NCBI RefSeq assembly: GCF_010119235.1
Contig: NZ_JAAATZ010000001.1
Location: forward strand, 154,501-218,500
Direction: 5' to 3'
Length of the DNA stretch: 64,000 nucleotides
DNA from: Flavobacterium phycosphaerae
GTDB taxonomy: Bacteria; Bacteroidota; Bacteroidia; Flavobacteriales; Flavobacteriaceae
The position numbers were made by a program, and so were the translations under genes. Of this stretch, positions 54,813 to 63,567 are shown one piece after another. Numbering within the stretch: the first letter of the stretch is position 1; every line of letters starts with the position of its first letter. A model generated the notes under the pieces. The model did not search any database, was not told where the DNA came from, and saw only the letters and a list, made by a program, of their open reading frames with translations.

Positions 54813-55637
54813 TTAAGAATTGGGCGAGCGGTATTTTTGGAACGGAATTGACAATAAATTCCATAAACGACTGTTTTCTTCAGGCTTCATGTGTGTATCC
54901 ACTCCGTAAATTAGTTTATCTCTATCCAACGTTTTAAAAGTGCCGAACAACCTATCCCAAACCGAAAAGATATTCCCGTAATTGCTGTCCGTATAAGGCA
55001 AAACATAATGATGATGTACTTTATGCATATCAGGAGAAACAATGAAATAGCTTAAAAAACGGTCTGCTTCTTTGGGCAAAACTATGTTGGCATGATTAAA
55101 CTGCGTAGCCACAACGGATAGTGTTTGATACAAAAAAACCATCCACATGGGGCTTCCGACAATTAAAATACCGAGCGTAGTAAAAATAAATCGCAACACA
55201 CTTTCTCCGGGATGGTGGCGGTTGGCTGATGTGGTGTCGATATAAGTATCGGTGTGGTGAATCAAATGAAAGCGCCAGAGGAACCGAACTTTGTGTTCAA
55301 TTAAATGAACAAGATAGGCGCCAATTAAATCTAACAGCAACAATCCAACTAGCATCATAAACCACGGATTGAAAGTAGGCAACCAATTCAGGATTCCGAA
55401 ATGGTGGTCGGTGGTCCAAGTAGCTGTATTTAATAAAATCAGTGCCAAACAAAAATTGACAAGCATGGTGGTAATGGTAAAAAAGATATTGATTCCCGCG
55501 TGTTTCCACTTGTTGTAGCCGAATTTAAAAAAAGGTACTGCGGTTTCAATCAACCAGAAAAAGGTTATGCCTCCTGCCAAAATGAGTGCTCTGTGCGAAG
55601 ATGGAATCGATGAAAAATAATGGATTATTTCATTCAT
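54813..55637 (-). CDS. Sterol desaturase / fatty acid hydroxylase family membrane protein
   Basis: 274 aa, four or more membrane segments and the histidine boxes of the di-iron hydroxylase superfamily: H-L-I-E-H at about 110, H-L-I-H-H-T at about 124, N-R-H-H-P, and H-K-V-H-H-H at about 205. A membrane oxygenase acting on lipid; the substrate cannot be told from sequence. Preceded by a TATATTTG box with a very short predicted leader. Confidence 0.93.
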   Translation of the reverse strand: MNEIIHYFSSIPSSHRALILAGGITFFWLIETAVPFFKFGYNKWKHAGINIFFTITTMLVNFCLALILLNTATWTTDHHFGILNWLPTFNPWFMMLVGLLLLDLIGAYLVHLIEHKVRFLWRFHLIHHTDTYIDTTSANRHHPGESVLRFIFTTLGILIVGSPMWMVFLYQTLSVVATQFNHANIVLPKEADRFLSYFIVSPDMHKVHHHYVLPYTDSNYGNIFSVWDRLFGTFKTLDRDKLIYGVDTHMKPEENSRLWNLLSIPFQKYRSPNS

Positions 55638-55651
55638 GATTTTGTTTTTAT

Positions 55652-55659
55652 CAAATATA
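55652..55659 (-). promoter_or_regulatory. Promoter -7 box of the sterol desaturase gene
   Basis: TATATTTG on the minus strand, 14 nt before the ATG, so the mRNA leader would be under 10 nt. Confidence 0.5.
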
Positions 55660-55686
55660 ACAAAATAACGGTTTGCCTTTTATCAA

Positions 55687-55719
55687 AAATAAAACCCCAA
55701 ACTCACAGGGAATTTGGGG
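55687..55719 (-). terminator. Terminator of the small T9SS operon
   Basis: ccccaaa/tttgggg stem with an 11-nt loop, followed on the minus strand by T-rich sequence. The same segment overlaps the region upstream of the sterol desaturase promoter. Confidence 0.65.
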
Positions 55720-55744
55720 CTTTATATAATTTAAAAAAATGCTA

Positions 55745-56281
55745 TTACTCTTTAATCACTTTTAAGGTTTTAACCTGATTGTCGGTCGTAACTTTTACAA
55801 TGTAAGTTCCTGAGCTTAAATTTGACATATCAATGTTGCCTTCGGTGGCATTCAAAATTTCTGTTTTCACTTCTTGCCCTACTATCGTGTAAATGGATAC
55901 GGCTGAAATAGATTTATCAAAAGAAACATTCAATATATTTTTTACCGGATTAGGATAAACCACTAAGTTTTTCAAATCAAAATCAGCGTTTCCTAAACTG
56001 GTTTGTACACTGATTACATTTCTGAAAACCGGTCCCCAAACACCGGTATTGTCTTTTATACGGATATTTAAAACATGTAATCCTACTGCAGGTAATGCGA
56101 TTCCTGTTTTGGTTAACTGTTCAAAAGCACTGTTAAAGTTACCATCTGTTGCTGAAATGGGAGTAGCCAGTCCATATCCCGGATCGGTATCCCAAAAATA
56201 TTCGGCCTGTACTACTGAGGATTGTGCTGAAGCGGCGACTATCATTAAAAATGCCGCTATACTATATATAAATTTCTTCAT
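55745..56281 (-). CDS. Small secreted protein with type A T9SS sorting domain
   Basis: 178 aa. Signal peptide ending A-A-S-A-Q; residues of about 20-95 contain A-E-Y-F-W-D-T-D-P-G-Y-G and H-V-L-N-I-R-I-K-D-N-T-G-V-W-G, a beta module often repeated in larger flavobacterial surface proteins; the last 75 residues are a type A sorting domain (L-V-V-Y-P-N-P-V-K-N-I-L-N, then L-S-S-G-T-Y-I-V-K-V). It lies 17 nt after the beta-helix gene, so it is in the same operon. Confidence 0.9.
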   Translation of the reverse strand: MKKFIYSIAAFLMIVAASAQSSVVQAEYFWDTDPGYGLATPISATDGNFNSAFEQLTKTGIALPAVGLHVLNIRIKDNTGVWGPVFRNVISVQTSLGNADFDLKNLVVYPNPVKNILNVSFDKSISAVSIYTIVGQEVKTEILNATEGNIDMSNLSSGTYIVKVTTDNQVKTLKVIKE

Positions 56282-56298
56282 CTTTAGTTTATTTAAAA

Positions 56299-57477
56299 TT
56301 ATTTAGAATAACCTGAACCGTTGATGCTCAAGGTACTGGTGCTTAAAATAGCTCTTGGCGTAACTAAGTAGTTCACTTGTGGCATACCACCGCCGTCAGC
56401 CGGCCAGTAGTTTTCCCAAGAATTAGAACCTCCATAATGACCTGCGTCATTTCGGGTTAAGTCTAAATCAGTATAGATGAGCGCAGGATTTCCTGCATTT
56501 ACATTCATACCGGTTATGGTATAGTATGTATTATCGAAATTCATGTTTACGTTACCGGTATTATTGTTTTGTGTAGTCACGCCTTCTGAAACATACGTAT
56601 TAGTAAAGACATTATAAGATGCCGTTACATTGACAAAACCATTACTTTGGATGCAAGAAGGGGTTTGAGCAACCACAAACGAGACCGCATTGTTCATGAT
56701 AGCCAGGGTTCCAGTATTTCCTTCATTTACGCTGATATAAATGGGAGCTACATCGCCACCATTGGGTTGATAAACGGTATTGTTTATCATTTCATTAGTA
56801 CTGCCATTTTTAATGGCATATGTATAAAGACCCGATGTAAAATTATTGTACATCTTAAAATTATAACTCGATTGCTGATTGGTAATTGAAAAATCGGCTG
56901 AATTTCCTATAATTTCAATATCATCTGTTGCAAAAACACTATCCGCACTAGTATTGTATGCCGTGATGGATTGCGTTCTGTTACCGGTAATTCTTCCATG
57001 TGAGAAGTATACAAACCCGCTAACGGTACATCCTGACATATTTGTTGTAGTGTTGGCCTGTGCAGTATCCACATTATTCAAATAGCAGTTGTATAGGTTT
57101 ACCGTAGTTCTTCCTCCTGTAGTTGCAGTACCAACAACAACATTATAAATCGTAAAATTTCCTGAGCTTAGGTTATTAAACGTAACCACTCTGCCTGCTG
57201 ATGGCGTAATATTAATGGTACCTTTAATAAAATACTTATTATAAATGTTTTCGGAGACAAAAGTCAGCGATTTGTTGATGGTAAGGTTTTCTACAAAAGC
57301 AGACCCGTCAGTTTTGGGTTGAATAATAATTCGGTCCCCATTCGCTGCCGCCGTAATGGCTGCACTTACAGTAGGATAAGCACCACCCGCACCTAAATTC
57401 CTAACATGCAAGTCAGCTGCATATGCCATGGAGGTAATAAAACCTGCCAATGCCATAAGAAGTAATTGTTTTTTCAT
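56299..57477 (-). CDS. Secreted right-handed beta-helix-like protein
   Basis: 392 aa from the ATG at 57477 (upstream codons lack a signal peptide at their start). Signal peptide ending M-A-Y-A-A. Begins L-H-V-R-N-L-G-A-G-G-A-Y-P-T-V-S-A-A-I, the opening of pectate-lyase-like / parallel beta-helix proteins; short N- and T-rich strands follow. No sorting domain is visible at its C-terminus (ends N-G-S-G-Y-S-K), unlike its operon partner. I see no catalytic residues I could name; carbohydrate binding is a guess. Confidence 0.83.
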   Translation of the reverse strand: MKKQLLLMALAGFITSMAYAADLHVRNLGAGGAYPTVSAAITAAANGDRIIIQPKTDGSAFVENLTINKSLTFVSENIYNKYFIKGTINITPSAGRVVTFNNLSSGNFTIYNVVVGTATTGGRTTVNLYNCYLNNVDTAQANTTTNMSGCTVSGFVYFSHGRITGNRTQSITAYNTSADSVFATDDIEIIGNSADFSITNQQSSYNFKMYNNFTSGLYTYAIKNGSTNEMINNTVYQPNGGDVAPIYISVNEGNTGTLAIMNNAVSFVVAQTPSCIQSNGFVNVTASYNVFTNTYVSEGVTTQNNNTGNVNMNFDNTYYTITGMNVNAGNPALIYTDLDLTRNDAGHYGGSNSWENYWPADGGGMPQVNYLVTPRAILSTSTLSINGSGYSK

Positions 57478-57653
57478 TTTTAAATTATTAGATTGAAGTT
57501 TATTTTGAGAGCGCAAAGCAACAGCTTTTTTTTTGTTTCAAATAATTTTTAACTGTTAAATTTAGACTGAAATTCATAATAGCATGCAGACTGATTTTTT
57601 AGAAGAAACTCAGAGGAATACCCGCCATGTTTACCCAATTAGTAACAGTATAA

Positions 57654-57690
57654 TATAGCCTGACAGGACAATTGAAATCCCGCAGGCTAT
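57654..57690. repeat. Inverted repeat downstream of the 57700 gene
   Basis: atagcctg (57655-57662) and caggctat (57683-57690) form an 8-bp stem. The T-run lies on the plus-strand side, so it is not a clear terminator for the minus-strand gene. The rest of 57517-57699 is non-coding and AT-rich. Confidence 0.4.
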
Positions 57691-57699
57691 TTCATTTTT

Positions 57700-58824
57700 T
57701 TACTTTTCCAGTTTCAACCAAACATAGTCGTTCCATCCTTCAATCAAACGGGTTGGGTCAGTGTTTTTAGTTCTGTCTTGTTCCGGAATTAGTACAATTT
57801 TCTTGTCTTTTACAGTAAAATTGTAAATTCTCGGTTTCTTCTCACTGTCTAAAGTCACTTCTATTTTATAAGCACCATCCGTTAGGCTACCAAATTTAAT
57901 CTCATTCCCATTAGCTTTATCCGTACTTTTCATAGCACACGAAAACTCTCTCCACTCCGCTCTTTCCACCTGAGCATCATTAGGCGTATTGCCATAATGT
58001 TGGGCAAAAGGTTTATTGTCTTTATACATTTTTAAACTCCATTTAACCGATTTAATCGTTTTTCTGGCGTTTGACGGATTAGGCATGAACTCTTCATGAT
58101 TCAAATAAAATCCAAAGATTAGGTTTCCGGATTCGGCATGATTTAAATAAGCATAATTATTCCATGGCCCACGTGTTAAATACATTTCGCTGGTTTCGGC
58201 ATACGAATCATTGTTAGTCAGCTTGTAAATTTCGAAATCAAAAGAATAAAACATTTTATCTCCGGCATAAAAATCCAAACGGTACATGCCCGTTCCATTC
58301 TTTTTAGCATCGATATCCGTATCCCCTACCCATTCTCCGTCACGCTTATATCTGCTGGTTGGGTTGTTATACTTTGTTTTCTTACCATCATCAAAGACTT
58401 GATTTCCTGAATATTCAAAATAAGTAAGGTATTGACCGTCTTTATACACCTTGATTTTCAAATAGTTTTCTTGGTCATAAATCGGATCTACCGTCGTTCC
58501 GTTTATCGTTTTGTTTGGGATAAAAGTGGCCGTATAGCTTTCTAAGTGAGTCAAACCTCCTATACCAATATTGGTTCCGTATAGCAAAGAGCTGAAAGTT
58601 ACAGCAGGAGTTTGCTTGAAGGTATTCCAATCTAATTTTAATCCACTCGAAGCACCACCGCCTGCTTTCTTTTTAGTGTTTTTTAGTACTTCTTCCCCTG
58701 TTTTGACTGTGTTGCTGGCGCTATTAACATCACTTGCCGCTTTTTTAAGTTTACCCAATAATTGAGCATTGGAGTTGGTTAAAGAGAAGAATAACAACCC
58801 GATAATCAGTAGCTTTTTTTTCAT
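57700..58824 (-). CDS. Secreted hypothetical protein downstream of the second LytTR regulator
   Basis: 374 aa. Signal peptide ending S-N-A-Q, then a basic stretch L-L-G-K-L-K-K-A-A-S-D-V-N-S with Lys/Gly-rich linker to about 65, then an all-beta body with no family I recognise (K-L-D-W-N-T-F, G-E-W-V-G-D-T-D-I, W-S-L-K-M-Y-K-D-N). It follows the LytTR gene on the same strand. The Lys-rich L-x-K-x-x-K-K block resembles the repaired C-terminus of the protein at 23760, which sits at the same place relative to the other LytTR gene. Confidence 0.78.
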   Translation of the reverse strand: MKKKLLIIGLLFFSLTNSNAQLLGKLKKAASDVNSASNTVKTGEEVLKNTKKKAGGGASSGLKLDWNTFKQTPAVTFSSLLYGTNIGIGGLTHLESYTATFIPNKTINGTTVDPIYDQENYLKIKVYKDGQYLTYFEYSGNQVFDDGKKTKYNNPTSRYKRDGEWVGDTDIDAKKNGTGMYRLDFYAGDKMFYSFDFEIYKLTNNDSYAETSEMYLTRGPWNNYAYLNHAESGNLIFGFYLNHEEFMPNPSNARKTIKSVKWSLKMYKDNKPFAQHYGNTPNDAQVERAEWREFSCAMKSTDKANGNEIKFGSLTDGAYKIEVTLDSEKKPRIYNFTVKDKKIVLIPEQDRTKNTDPTRLIEGWNDYVWLKLEK

Positions 58825-58835
58825 TTGTTTTGATT

Positions 58836-58978
58836 TTAATTGTTTTTGTTTTTAACGTTTTTGTGAAATAACAATGCAATGATAAACCAAAGAAAAATGC
58901 GAATTTTAGCCAATGTATATGCGGTTCCTTTTGGAATATATTCGTAGAAATCTAAAGGATATTCGTTTTTGAGTAATC
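58836..58978 (-). other. Unexplained open frame without a start codon
   Basis: Right after the LytTR stop a minus-strand frame reads L-L-K-N-E-Y-P-L-D-F-Y-E-Y-I-P-K-G-T and then a hydrophobic segment L-A-K-I-R-I-F-L-W-F-I-I-A-L-L-F, ending at 58836, 11 nt before the next gene's ATG. The composition looks like a small membrane protein, but no ATG, GTG or TTG is available in this frame, so it may be chance, a remnant or a damaged gene. Confidence 0.25.
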
Positions 58979-59734
58979 TTATGCCTGAAGGTTTTCCAGC
59001 AGAATCAGAAAATCTTCTTTTTTGCGGACAGAAAGCGGAATAGTCGTTTTGTTTTTCATGACTATGGTATTGCCTCCATCCGTTTTAATAAAATGATCAA
59101 AATATGCCATATTGATTAAATGGGATTGATGCGGCCTGAAAAAATTGTAGGGCGTTAGTAGCGCTTCATACTCTTTAAGGTTAGTAGACACAATTAACTT
59201 GGGCGCATTAATAAAATTGAAGGTAGTATAATTTTTATCCGACTCACAATTGACCACGTCCTGAATATTGACCGAGTAAATTTTGTCTGCCGTTTTAAGA
59301 ACCAATTTTTGAAGATTTTTGGGTCTTTCCAGATTGGCAAATAAATTATTCAATTTCATGTCAAACACTTCTTTACTCAGGGATTCTTCCGCTTTTTTAA
59401 CGGCTTCCACCAGATGATTTGCGTTTAACGGTTTTAATAAATAATCAATGGCCGAAAATCGGAAAGCCTTAATGGCAAAATCTTCATATCCTGTAATAAA
59501 AATCACTTTGAAAGTAAAAGGAGTCAGGTTTTGGAGTAACTCAAAGCCCGTTCCATCTGGCATTTCCACGTCAAGAAAAACAATATCCGGAGTCAATTGC
59601 TTTATAATTTTTACTCCCGATTCTACCGAATCTGCCTGTCCAATAATAGCAATATTGGGGCAGTTTGCCTTGATAATGGTAATATTTCTTTTTCTGATAT
59701 TTTCAATATCGTCAATGACAATCGCTCGTAACAT
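58979..59734 (-). CDS. LytTR family response regulator
   Basis: 251 aa. Receiver domain (1-120) with acidic pair I-D-D, phospho-Asp55 in F-L-D-V-E-M-P and Lys in L-K-P; LytTR DNA-binding domain (about 148-250) with C-E-S-D-K-N-Y-T and F-F-R-P-H-Q-S-H-L-I-N-M-A-Y. Starts 8 nt after the LytS kinase gene; phosphorylated by it. Intact paralogue of the broken regulator at 24566. Confidence 0.95.
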   Translation of the reverse strand: MLRAIVIDDIENIRKRNITIIKANCPNIAIIGQADSVESGVKIIKQLTPDIVFLDVEMPDGTGFELLQNLTPFTFKVIFITGYEDFAIKAFRFSAIDYLLKPLNANHLVEAVKKAEESLSKEVFDMKLNNLFANLERPKNLQKLVLKTADKIYSVNIQDVVNCESDKNYTTFNFINAPKLIVSTNLKEYEALLTPYNFFRPHQSHLINMAYFDHFIKTDGGNTIVMKNKTTIPLSVRKKEDFLILLENLQA

Positions 59735-59742
59735 AGTAATGC

Positions 59743-61713
59743 TTAGTTTTCGTAAATATAAGGTATTTCAAAAACAACTTTGGCTCCAACAACATTGGTG
59801 TCTTTATCCAATATATTAGCGGTTTGAACCACAAAATCCTGATTTTTGGTATAGTTAATCAGACGTTCTTTGGTAATGGTCATGGCCAATGATTTGTGAT
59901 TAGTTGTCTTTGCAGTAGTATCAAATCCTTTACCATTATCAGAAACTTCAAAAAACAATTTGGCTTCTTTCAAGAAAAAATGAATAGCCACCAAGCCGTT
60001 TTCGGTTGTATTACTCAAGCCGTGTTTTATAGCATTTTCTATGAAAGGCTGCGTCAGCATCGGCGGTAAAAATATAGTCTCAGGGTCAATCGTATCTTCA
60101 ACGGTAATGGTAAAGTCGAATTTGTTGTTGTATAAAAGCTGTTGGATGAAAAGGTAGTTCTTAATCATTTCAACTTCTTCAGAAAGTAAAATGTAATTCT
60201 CATTGGAATTTTCGAGTATTTGTCGGGTCAGTATCGAAAATTTGGTTAGATAATCAGCCGCTTCCTCCTCCTTCTTGTCATAAATCAAAGCCTGAATATT
60301 TTCTATAGAGTTGAAGATAAAATGAGGGTTCATTTGCGTAATCAACAGCTTTTGCTTTATCTGGTTTTTCTCCAAAGCATTGATGGCTTGTCTTTGTTTG
60401 TTGTTTCGATAATAAAAATAACCTCCGAGCAATACCAGTAAAAGTATTCCTGAAAGCCCAATCAACAAATTGTTTTTGGCAGCGGTTTTCTTTTCTGCAT
60501 CTAGCTTTAGAGCTGAAATTTTCTTTTCCTGTGCTATCTTGCCTTTAAGTTCCTTTTTTTCAAAATTATACTTCAGCTGTTGCTCCTTAAGGGAATTGCG
60601 AGATTCATCATTACTGATCGAGTCACTCATTAAATAATAATTGTTCAAGCTCTTCAAGGCTTTTTCAAACTGCTTTGTTTTGGTATACAGTCGGTTTAAG
60701 AAGTCCATGGCGTACATCTGTGTGTCCAAATCTTGATGTTCCTTCCCAATAGCATTTGCTTTTTTCAGGAATTCTTCTGCTTCTTTAAACTTTTTTTGCT
60801 CAATGCAAAATTCTCCAATAGTGATATAAAGGTTGGCTTTCCATATCTCGGGTTGGTCTAATTTCAGTACTTCTTGGATTTCTTGATTGGCCAAATCATA
60901 TTGTTTTCGCTTGAAATGAATCCTTGCTATTTTTTCCAGTAGCGGACTCATTACCGGTGTATAATTTATTTTTTTTGCTTCGGCAAGTCCATTATTGAAA
61001 TAGGATAAAGCGATATCATCCTTTCCTTTCAAAAGGTAATAATGTCCTATATTTTGATACAGTGCCGCTAATGCAATGCTATCATCCATAGTAGGCTCCT
61101 TAACCGTTGAATAATACGCCAGCGCTTTTTTATACAAGCCAAGACTCACCTCATATTTTTGTTGATCGTTATAAACGTTGGCCATAATGGTTTGTGCATA
61201 GGCAACACCACTTTTATCATTATCTTTTTCGTAAATTTTCAATCCTTTATAATAAAACTCTAATGCTTCGGGAGTCCTTCCTAAATTTCTTAATAGGGTC
61301 CCGGCTCCCATCAAGGCATCTGCCAGTTTTCTGTTGTTTTTTATTTGTGTAAATATTGGAATTGATTTGTTTACCATCTCAAGTGCAGTCGAAGGATTAT
61401 CACTTTCAAGCACTATGGCTTTATTAAGATAATAATCACCTCTGGCCAAGAGCCAAAATTGTTTTTGCTTTGACGTAAGGTTAGGCTTTGCCAGGTTTCT
61501 GTCCGAAAGTATTTTGGTCTGCTCTACGTAATAATCATAGTCCTTTTCATGGGGAGAAATTAAGTGAAAAAGGTGGGTGATTACAGTATACTTCTCTTTA
61601 TCGTTACATGTTTTATAGGCCGCTTTGAGAGAATCAGCATAGGTTTGTGCGTAGGAAGATGAGAAAATAAAAAAGAAAATTAATAAGGAAGCAATTCGGG
61701 AAATTTTAAACAT
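59743..61713 (-). CDS. TPR-containing LytS-type sensor histidine kinase
   Basis: 656 aa. Signal peptide ending S-S-Y-A-Q, periplasmic TPR-like repeats (about 90-360, e.g. A-L-E-F-Y-Y-K-G-L-K-I-Y-E), a Lys/Glu coiled region, membrane helix at about 418-437, His_kinase domain with the His at about 461 in Q-M-N-P-H-F-I-F-N-S-I, and HATPase_c (N-A-I-K-H-G-L, G-K-G-F). Closely parallel to the kinase at 25322 over its full length, including the final E-I-P-Y-I-Y-E-N. Signal unknown. Confidence 0.93.
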   Translation of the reverse strand: MFKISRIASLLIFFFIFSSSYAQTYADSLKAAYKTCNDKEKYTVITHLFHLISPHEKDYDYYVEQTKILSDRNLAKPNLTSKQKQFWLLARGDYYLNKAIVLESDNPSTALEMVNKSIPIFTQIKNNRKLADALMGAGTLLRNLGRTPEALEFYYKGLKIYEKDNDKSGVAYAQTIMANVYNDQQKYEVSLGLYKKALAYYSTVKEPTMDDSIALAALYQNIGHYYLLKGKDDIALSYFNNGLAEAKKINYTPVMSPLLEKIARIHFKRKQYDLANQEIQEVLKLDQPEIWKANLYITIGEFCIEQKKFKEAEEFLKKANAIGKEHQDLDTQMYAMDFLNRLYTKTKQFEKALKSLNNYYLMSDSISNDESRNSLKEQQLKYNFEKKELKGKIAQEKKISALKLDAEKKTAAKNNLLIGLSGILLLVLLGGYFYYRNNKQRQAINALEKNQIKQKLLITQMNPHFIFNSIENIQALIYDKKEEEAADYLTKFSILTRQILENSNENYILLSEEVEMIKNYLFIQQLLYNNKFDFTITVEDTIDPETIFLPPMLTQPFIENAIKHGLSNTTENGLVAIHFFLKEAKLFFEVSDNGKGFDTTAKTTNHKSLAMTITKERLINYTKNQDFVVQTANILDKDTNVVGAKVVFEIPYIYEN

Positions 61714-61825
61714 AGTAGGATTTTGATAATAGTATAACGGAGGCTAAAATAAGGAAATAAAAAATAACATTTTTGAAAACGAAAATTCCAAACTTAACTT
61801 GAATTTACTTTTTTTGCATCCTAAA

Positions 61826-62428
61826 CTATTTTATAATTCTGAATGTAAGATTGATACGAGGGCCAATATCTTTAGCTGTTTTCGGAATTTGGTGTTTCCA
61901 GAAATGCTGGGTTGCTCCTTTCATAATAAGCAAACTGCCATGCTCAAGTGTGATTTTTAATTTTTGATCTTTCATCGAATTGTGTTGCAAATGGAAAGAC
62001 CGTTCGGCACCAAAACTCACCGAAGCGATTACCGGATTTCGGCCCAATTCCTTTTCGTTGTCAGCATGCCAACCATTGCTGTCTTTACCATCGCGGTACT
62101 GATTGAGTAAAACGGTGGTGAAATTTTCAGGACAAACCTCTTCAATTTCATTTTTGATAAACATTAGTAACGGATTCCACGCATGCGGTTGCATAACAAT
62201 ATTGGAATAACCATAGGGCTTGCCTTCGTTGCCAAAAAGTGCCGTTAATCGGGGTTGTGGATGGGTTTTACCAAAAACCGTTATCAAATCCTGTTGCCAC
62301 GGAATTTCAGTTTTTAGTTTTGTAAAAAGTTCATTGGCCCTCTCATAATCAAAGAAACCTGGATAGTATTCTATCTCGGCATCCGGGAGCGAAAAGACAA
62401 TTTTTTCTTTTGGAAAAAGGGAGTTCAT
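61826..62428 (-). CDS. alkB: Alpha-ketoglutarate-dependent dioxygenase AlkB family
   Basis: 200 aa. Fe(II) ligands in W-H-A-D-N-E (H-x-D) and a distal His in F-W-K-H-Q-I-P-K-T; the 2-oxoglutarate-binding R-I-N-L-T-F-R at the C-terminus. Fold-typical Y-R-D-G-K-D-S-N-G-W and S-V-S-F-G-A-E-R-S-F. It reverses 1-methyladenine and 3-methylcytosine damage in DNA or RNA, in the short ALKBH2/3-like form. Its promoter box at 62433 implies an almost leaderless mRNA. Confidence 0.93.
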   Translation of the reverse strand: MNSLFPKEKIVFSLPDAEIEYYPGFFDYERANELFTKLKTEIPWQQDLITVFGKTHPQPRLTALFGNEGKPYGYSNIVMQPHAWNPLLMFIKNEIEEVCPENFTTVLLNQYRDGKDSNGWHADNEKELGRNPVIASVSFGAERSFHLQHNSMKDQKLKITLEHGSLLIMKGATQHFWKHQIPKTAKDIGPRINLTFRIIK

Positions 62429-62432
62429 CGCA

Positions 62433-62440
62433 CAAAAATA
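62433..62440 (-). promoter_or_regulatory. Promoter -7 box of alkB
   Basis: TATTTTTG on the minus strand only 4 nt before the ATG, placing +1 at or next to the start codon. Confidence 0.45.
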
Positions 62441-62500
62441 AAGAGAAAAAAATGAATGATTTCACTCTTTTCTCTTCAAATAAATTGGATTATTATTGGA

Positions 62501-63208
62501 CTACAAGTCGTCTTTTTTATCTAACAATAACTTATAAATAAATCCGGCAACAATAGCTCCGGCGATAGGTGCTACCCAAAACAACCATAATTGCGATAAC
62601 GGTTCGCCTTGCGTAAACAATGCTTGTGAAGTAGAACGGGCTGGATTTACCGAAGTATTCGTAATTGGAATACTCACCAAATGAATTAGAGTCAATCCCA
62701 AACCAATGGCCACACCGGCAAATTTTCCGTTAGCCCATTTATCTGTTGCTCCAATGATGATTAATAAAAAGAACAGTGTCAACACAAACTCAGCCGCAAA
62801 AGCAGCAGACATCGAATAACCATCTGGCGAAAAAGCGCCATACCCATTAGTAGCAAAAGCACCGGCTTTAGTATTATCAATGGCAAAACCTTCCTTTCCG
62901 GAAAGAATAAAAAGTAAAGTGCCGGCAGCTGCAATACCTCCCAAACATTGTGCAATAACATAAGGTACTAAATCCTTAGCCGAAAATCTTCCGCTAGCCC
63001 ATAGCCCAAAAGAAACCGCCGGATTAAAATGTCCGCCAGAGATGTGACCCACAGCGTAGGCCATCGTTAAAACCGTTAATCCAAAAGCTAAAGCCACTCC
63101 GGCAAATCCGATTCCTAAGTTAGGAATTCCGGCTGCAAACAAAGCACTACCACAGCCGCCGAAGACCAGCCAGTAAGTGCCAAAAAATTCTGCGAATAGT
63201 TTTCTCAT
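62501..63208 (-). CDS. aqpZ: Aquaporin Z
   Basis: 235 aa, six membrane helices plus two half-helices carrying the NPA motifs: G-H-F-N-P-A-V-S at about 64 and S-V-N-P-A-R-S at about 188, with the selectivity-filter Arg after the second. N-terminal [17 protein letters not shown] is the usual AqpZ start. Water channel of the inner membrane. Single gene; the 200-bp region upstream (63209-63416) shows no consensus promoter. Confidence 0.96.
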   Translation of the reverse strand: MRKLFAEFFGTYWLVFGGCGSALFAAGIPNLGIGFAGVALAFGLTVLTMAYAVGHISGGHFNPAVSFGLWASGRFSAKDLVPYVIAQCLGGIAAAGTLLFILSGKEGFAIDNTKAGAFATNGYGAFSPDGYSMSAAFAAEFVLTLFFLLIIIGATDKWANGKFAGVAIGLGLTLIHLVSIPITNTSVNPARSTSQALFTQGEPLSQLWLFWVAPIAGAIVAGFIYKLLLDKKDDL

Positions 63209-63379
63209 ACGTTTAGTTTTTAATCATGTAAAGTCATGATGGTTAGTATACTAAAGTTAGGGAAATTTGAAAGGGGGTATTTTTAAGAGAAACAAACTTA
63301 TTAACAGTCAGTTACCTATTCTGAATTCAGAAAAAACCAGCAGCACTGCCAGCAAACTGCTTCCATTATTAACAAAAAC

Positions 63380-63411
63380 AAAAAACCACCACTTTTCAGT
63401 GATGGTTTTCG
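63380..63411 (-). terminator. Terminator of tRNA-Thr
   Basis: Stem aaccatcact/agtggtggtt (one mismatch) with a 4-nt loop and T-run on the minus strand, just past the tRNA. Confidence 0.6.
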
Positions 63412-63416
63412 TATTG

Positions 63417-63490
63417 AGCCGGCGGAGGGACTCGAACCCACGACCTGCTGATTACAAATCAGCTGCTCTAGCCAACTGAGCTACGCTGGC
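63417..63490 (-). tRNA. tRNA-Thr (anticodon TGT)
   Basis: 74-nt cloverleaf on the minus strand; anticodon stem gctga/tcagc with loop TTTGTAA gives TGT. T-arm GTGGGttcgagtCCCTC. The acceptor stem has an A4-C69 mismatch (GCCAGCG against CGCCGGC). No encoded CCA. Confidence 0.93.
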
Positions 63491-63505
63491 GTCTCAATGT
63501 GAGTG

Positions 63506-63513
63506 CAAATATA
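63506..63513 (-). promoter_or_regulatory. Promoter -7 box of tRNA-Thr
   Basis: TATATTTG on the minus strand, 15 nt before the tRNA 5' end. Confidence 0.5.
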
Positions 63514-63567
63514 ATAGTGAAAATGAATTCTCCAAAATATTTTACACTTTTTTATTGTTTTTTTTGA

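Noticed and set aside
57517-57699. Short minus-strand open frames near 57580-57650 (e.g. ending G-I-P-L-S-F-F)
   Set aside because: They have about 30 codons, no plausible start and overlap an inverted repeat; probably non-coding.
63267-63479. Plus-strand open frame of 70 codons ending R-D-S-N-P-R-P-A-D-Y
   Set aside because: This is the well-known false translation of the reverse strand of a tRNA gene; the real feature is tRNA-Thr at 63417-63490.
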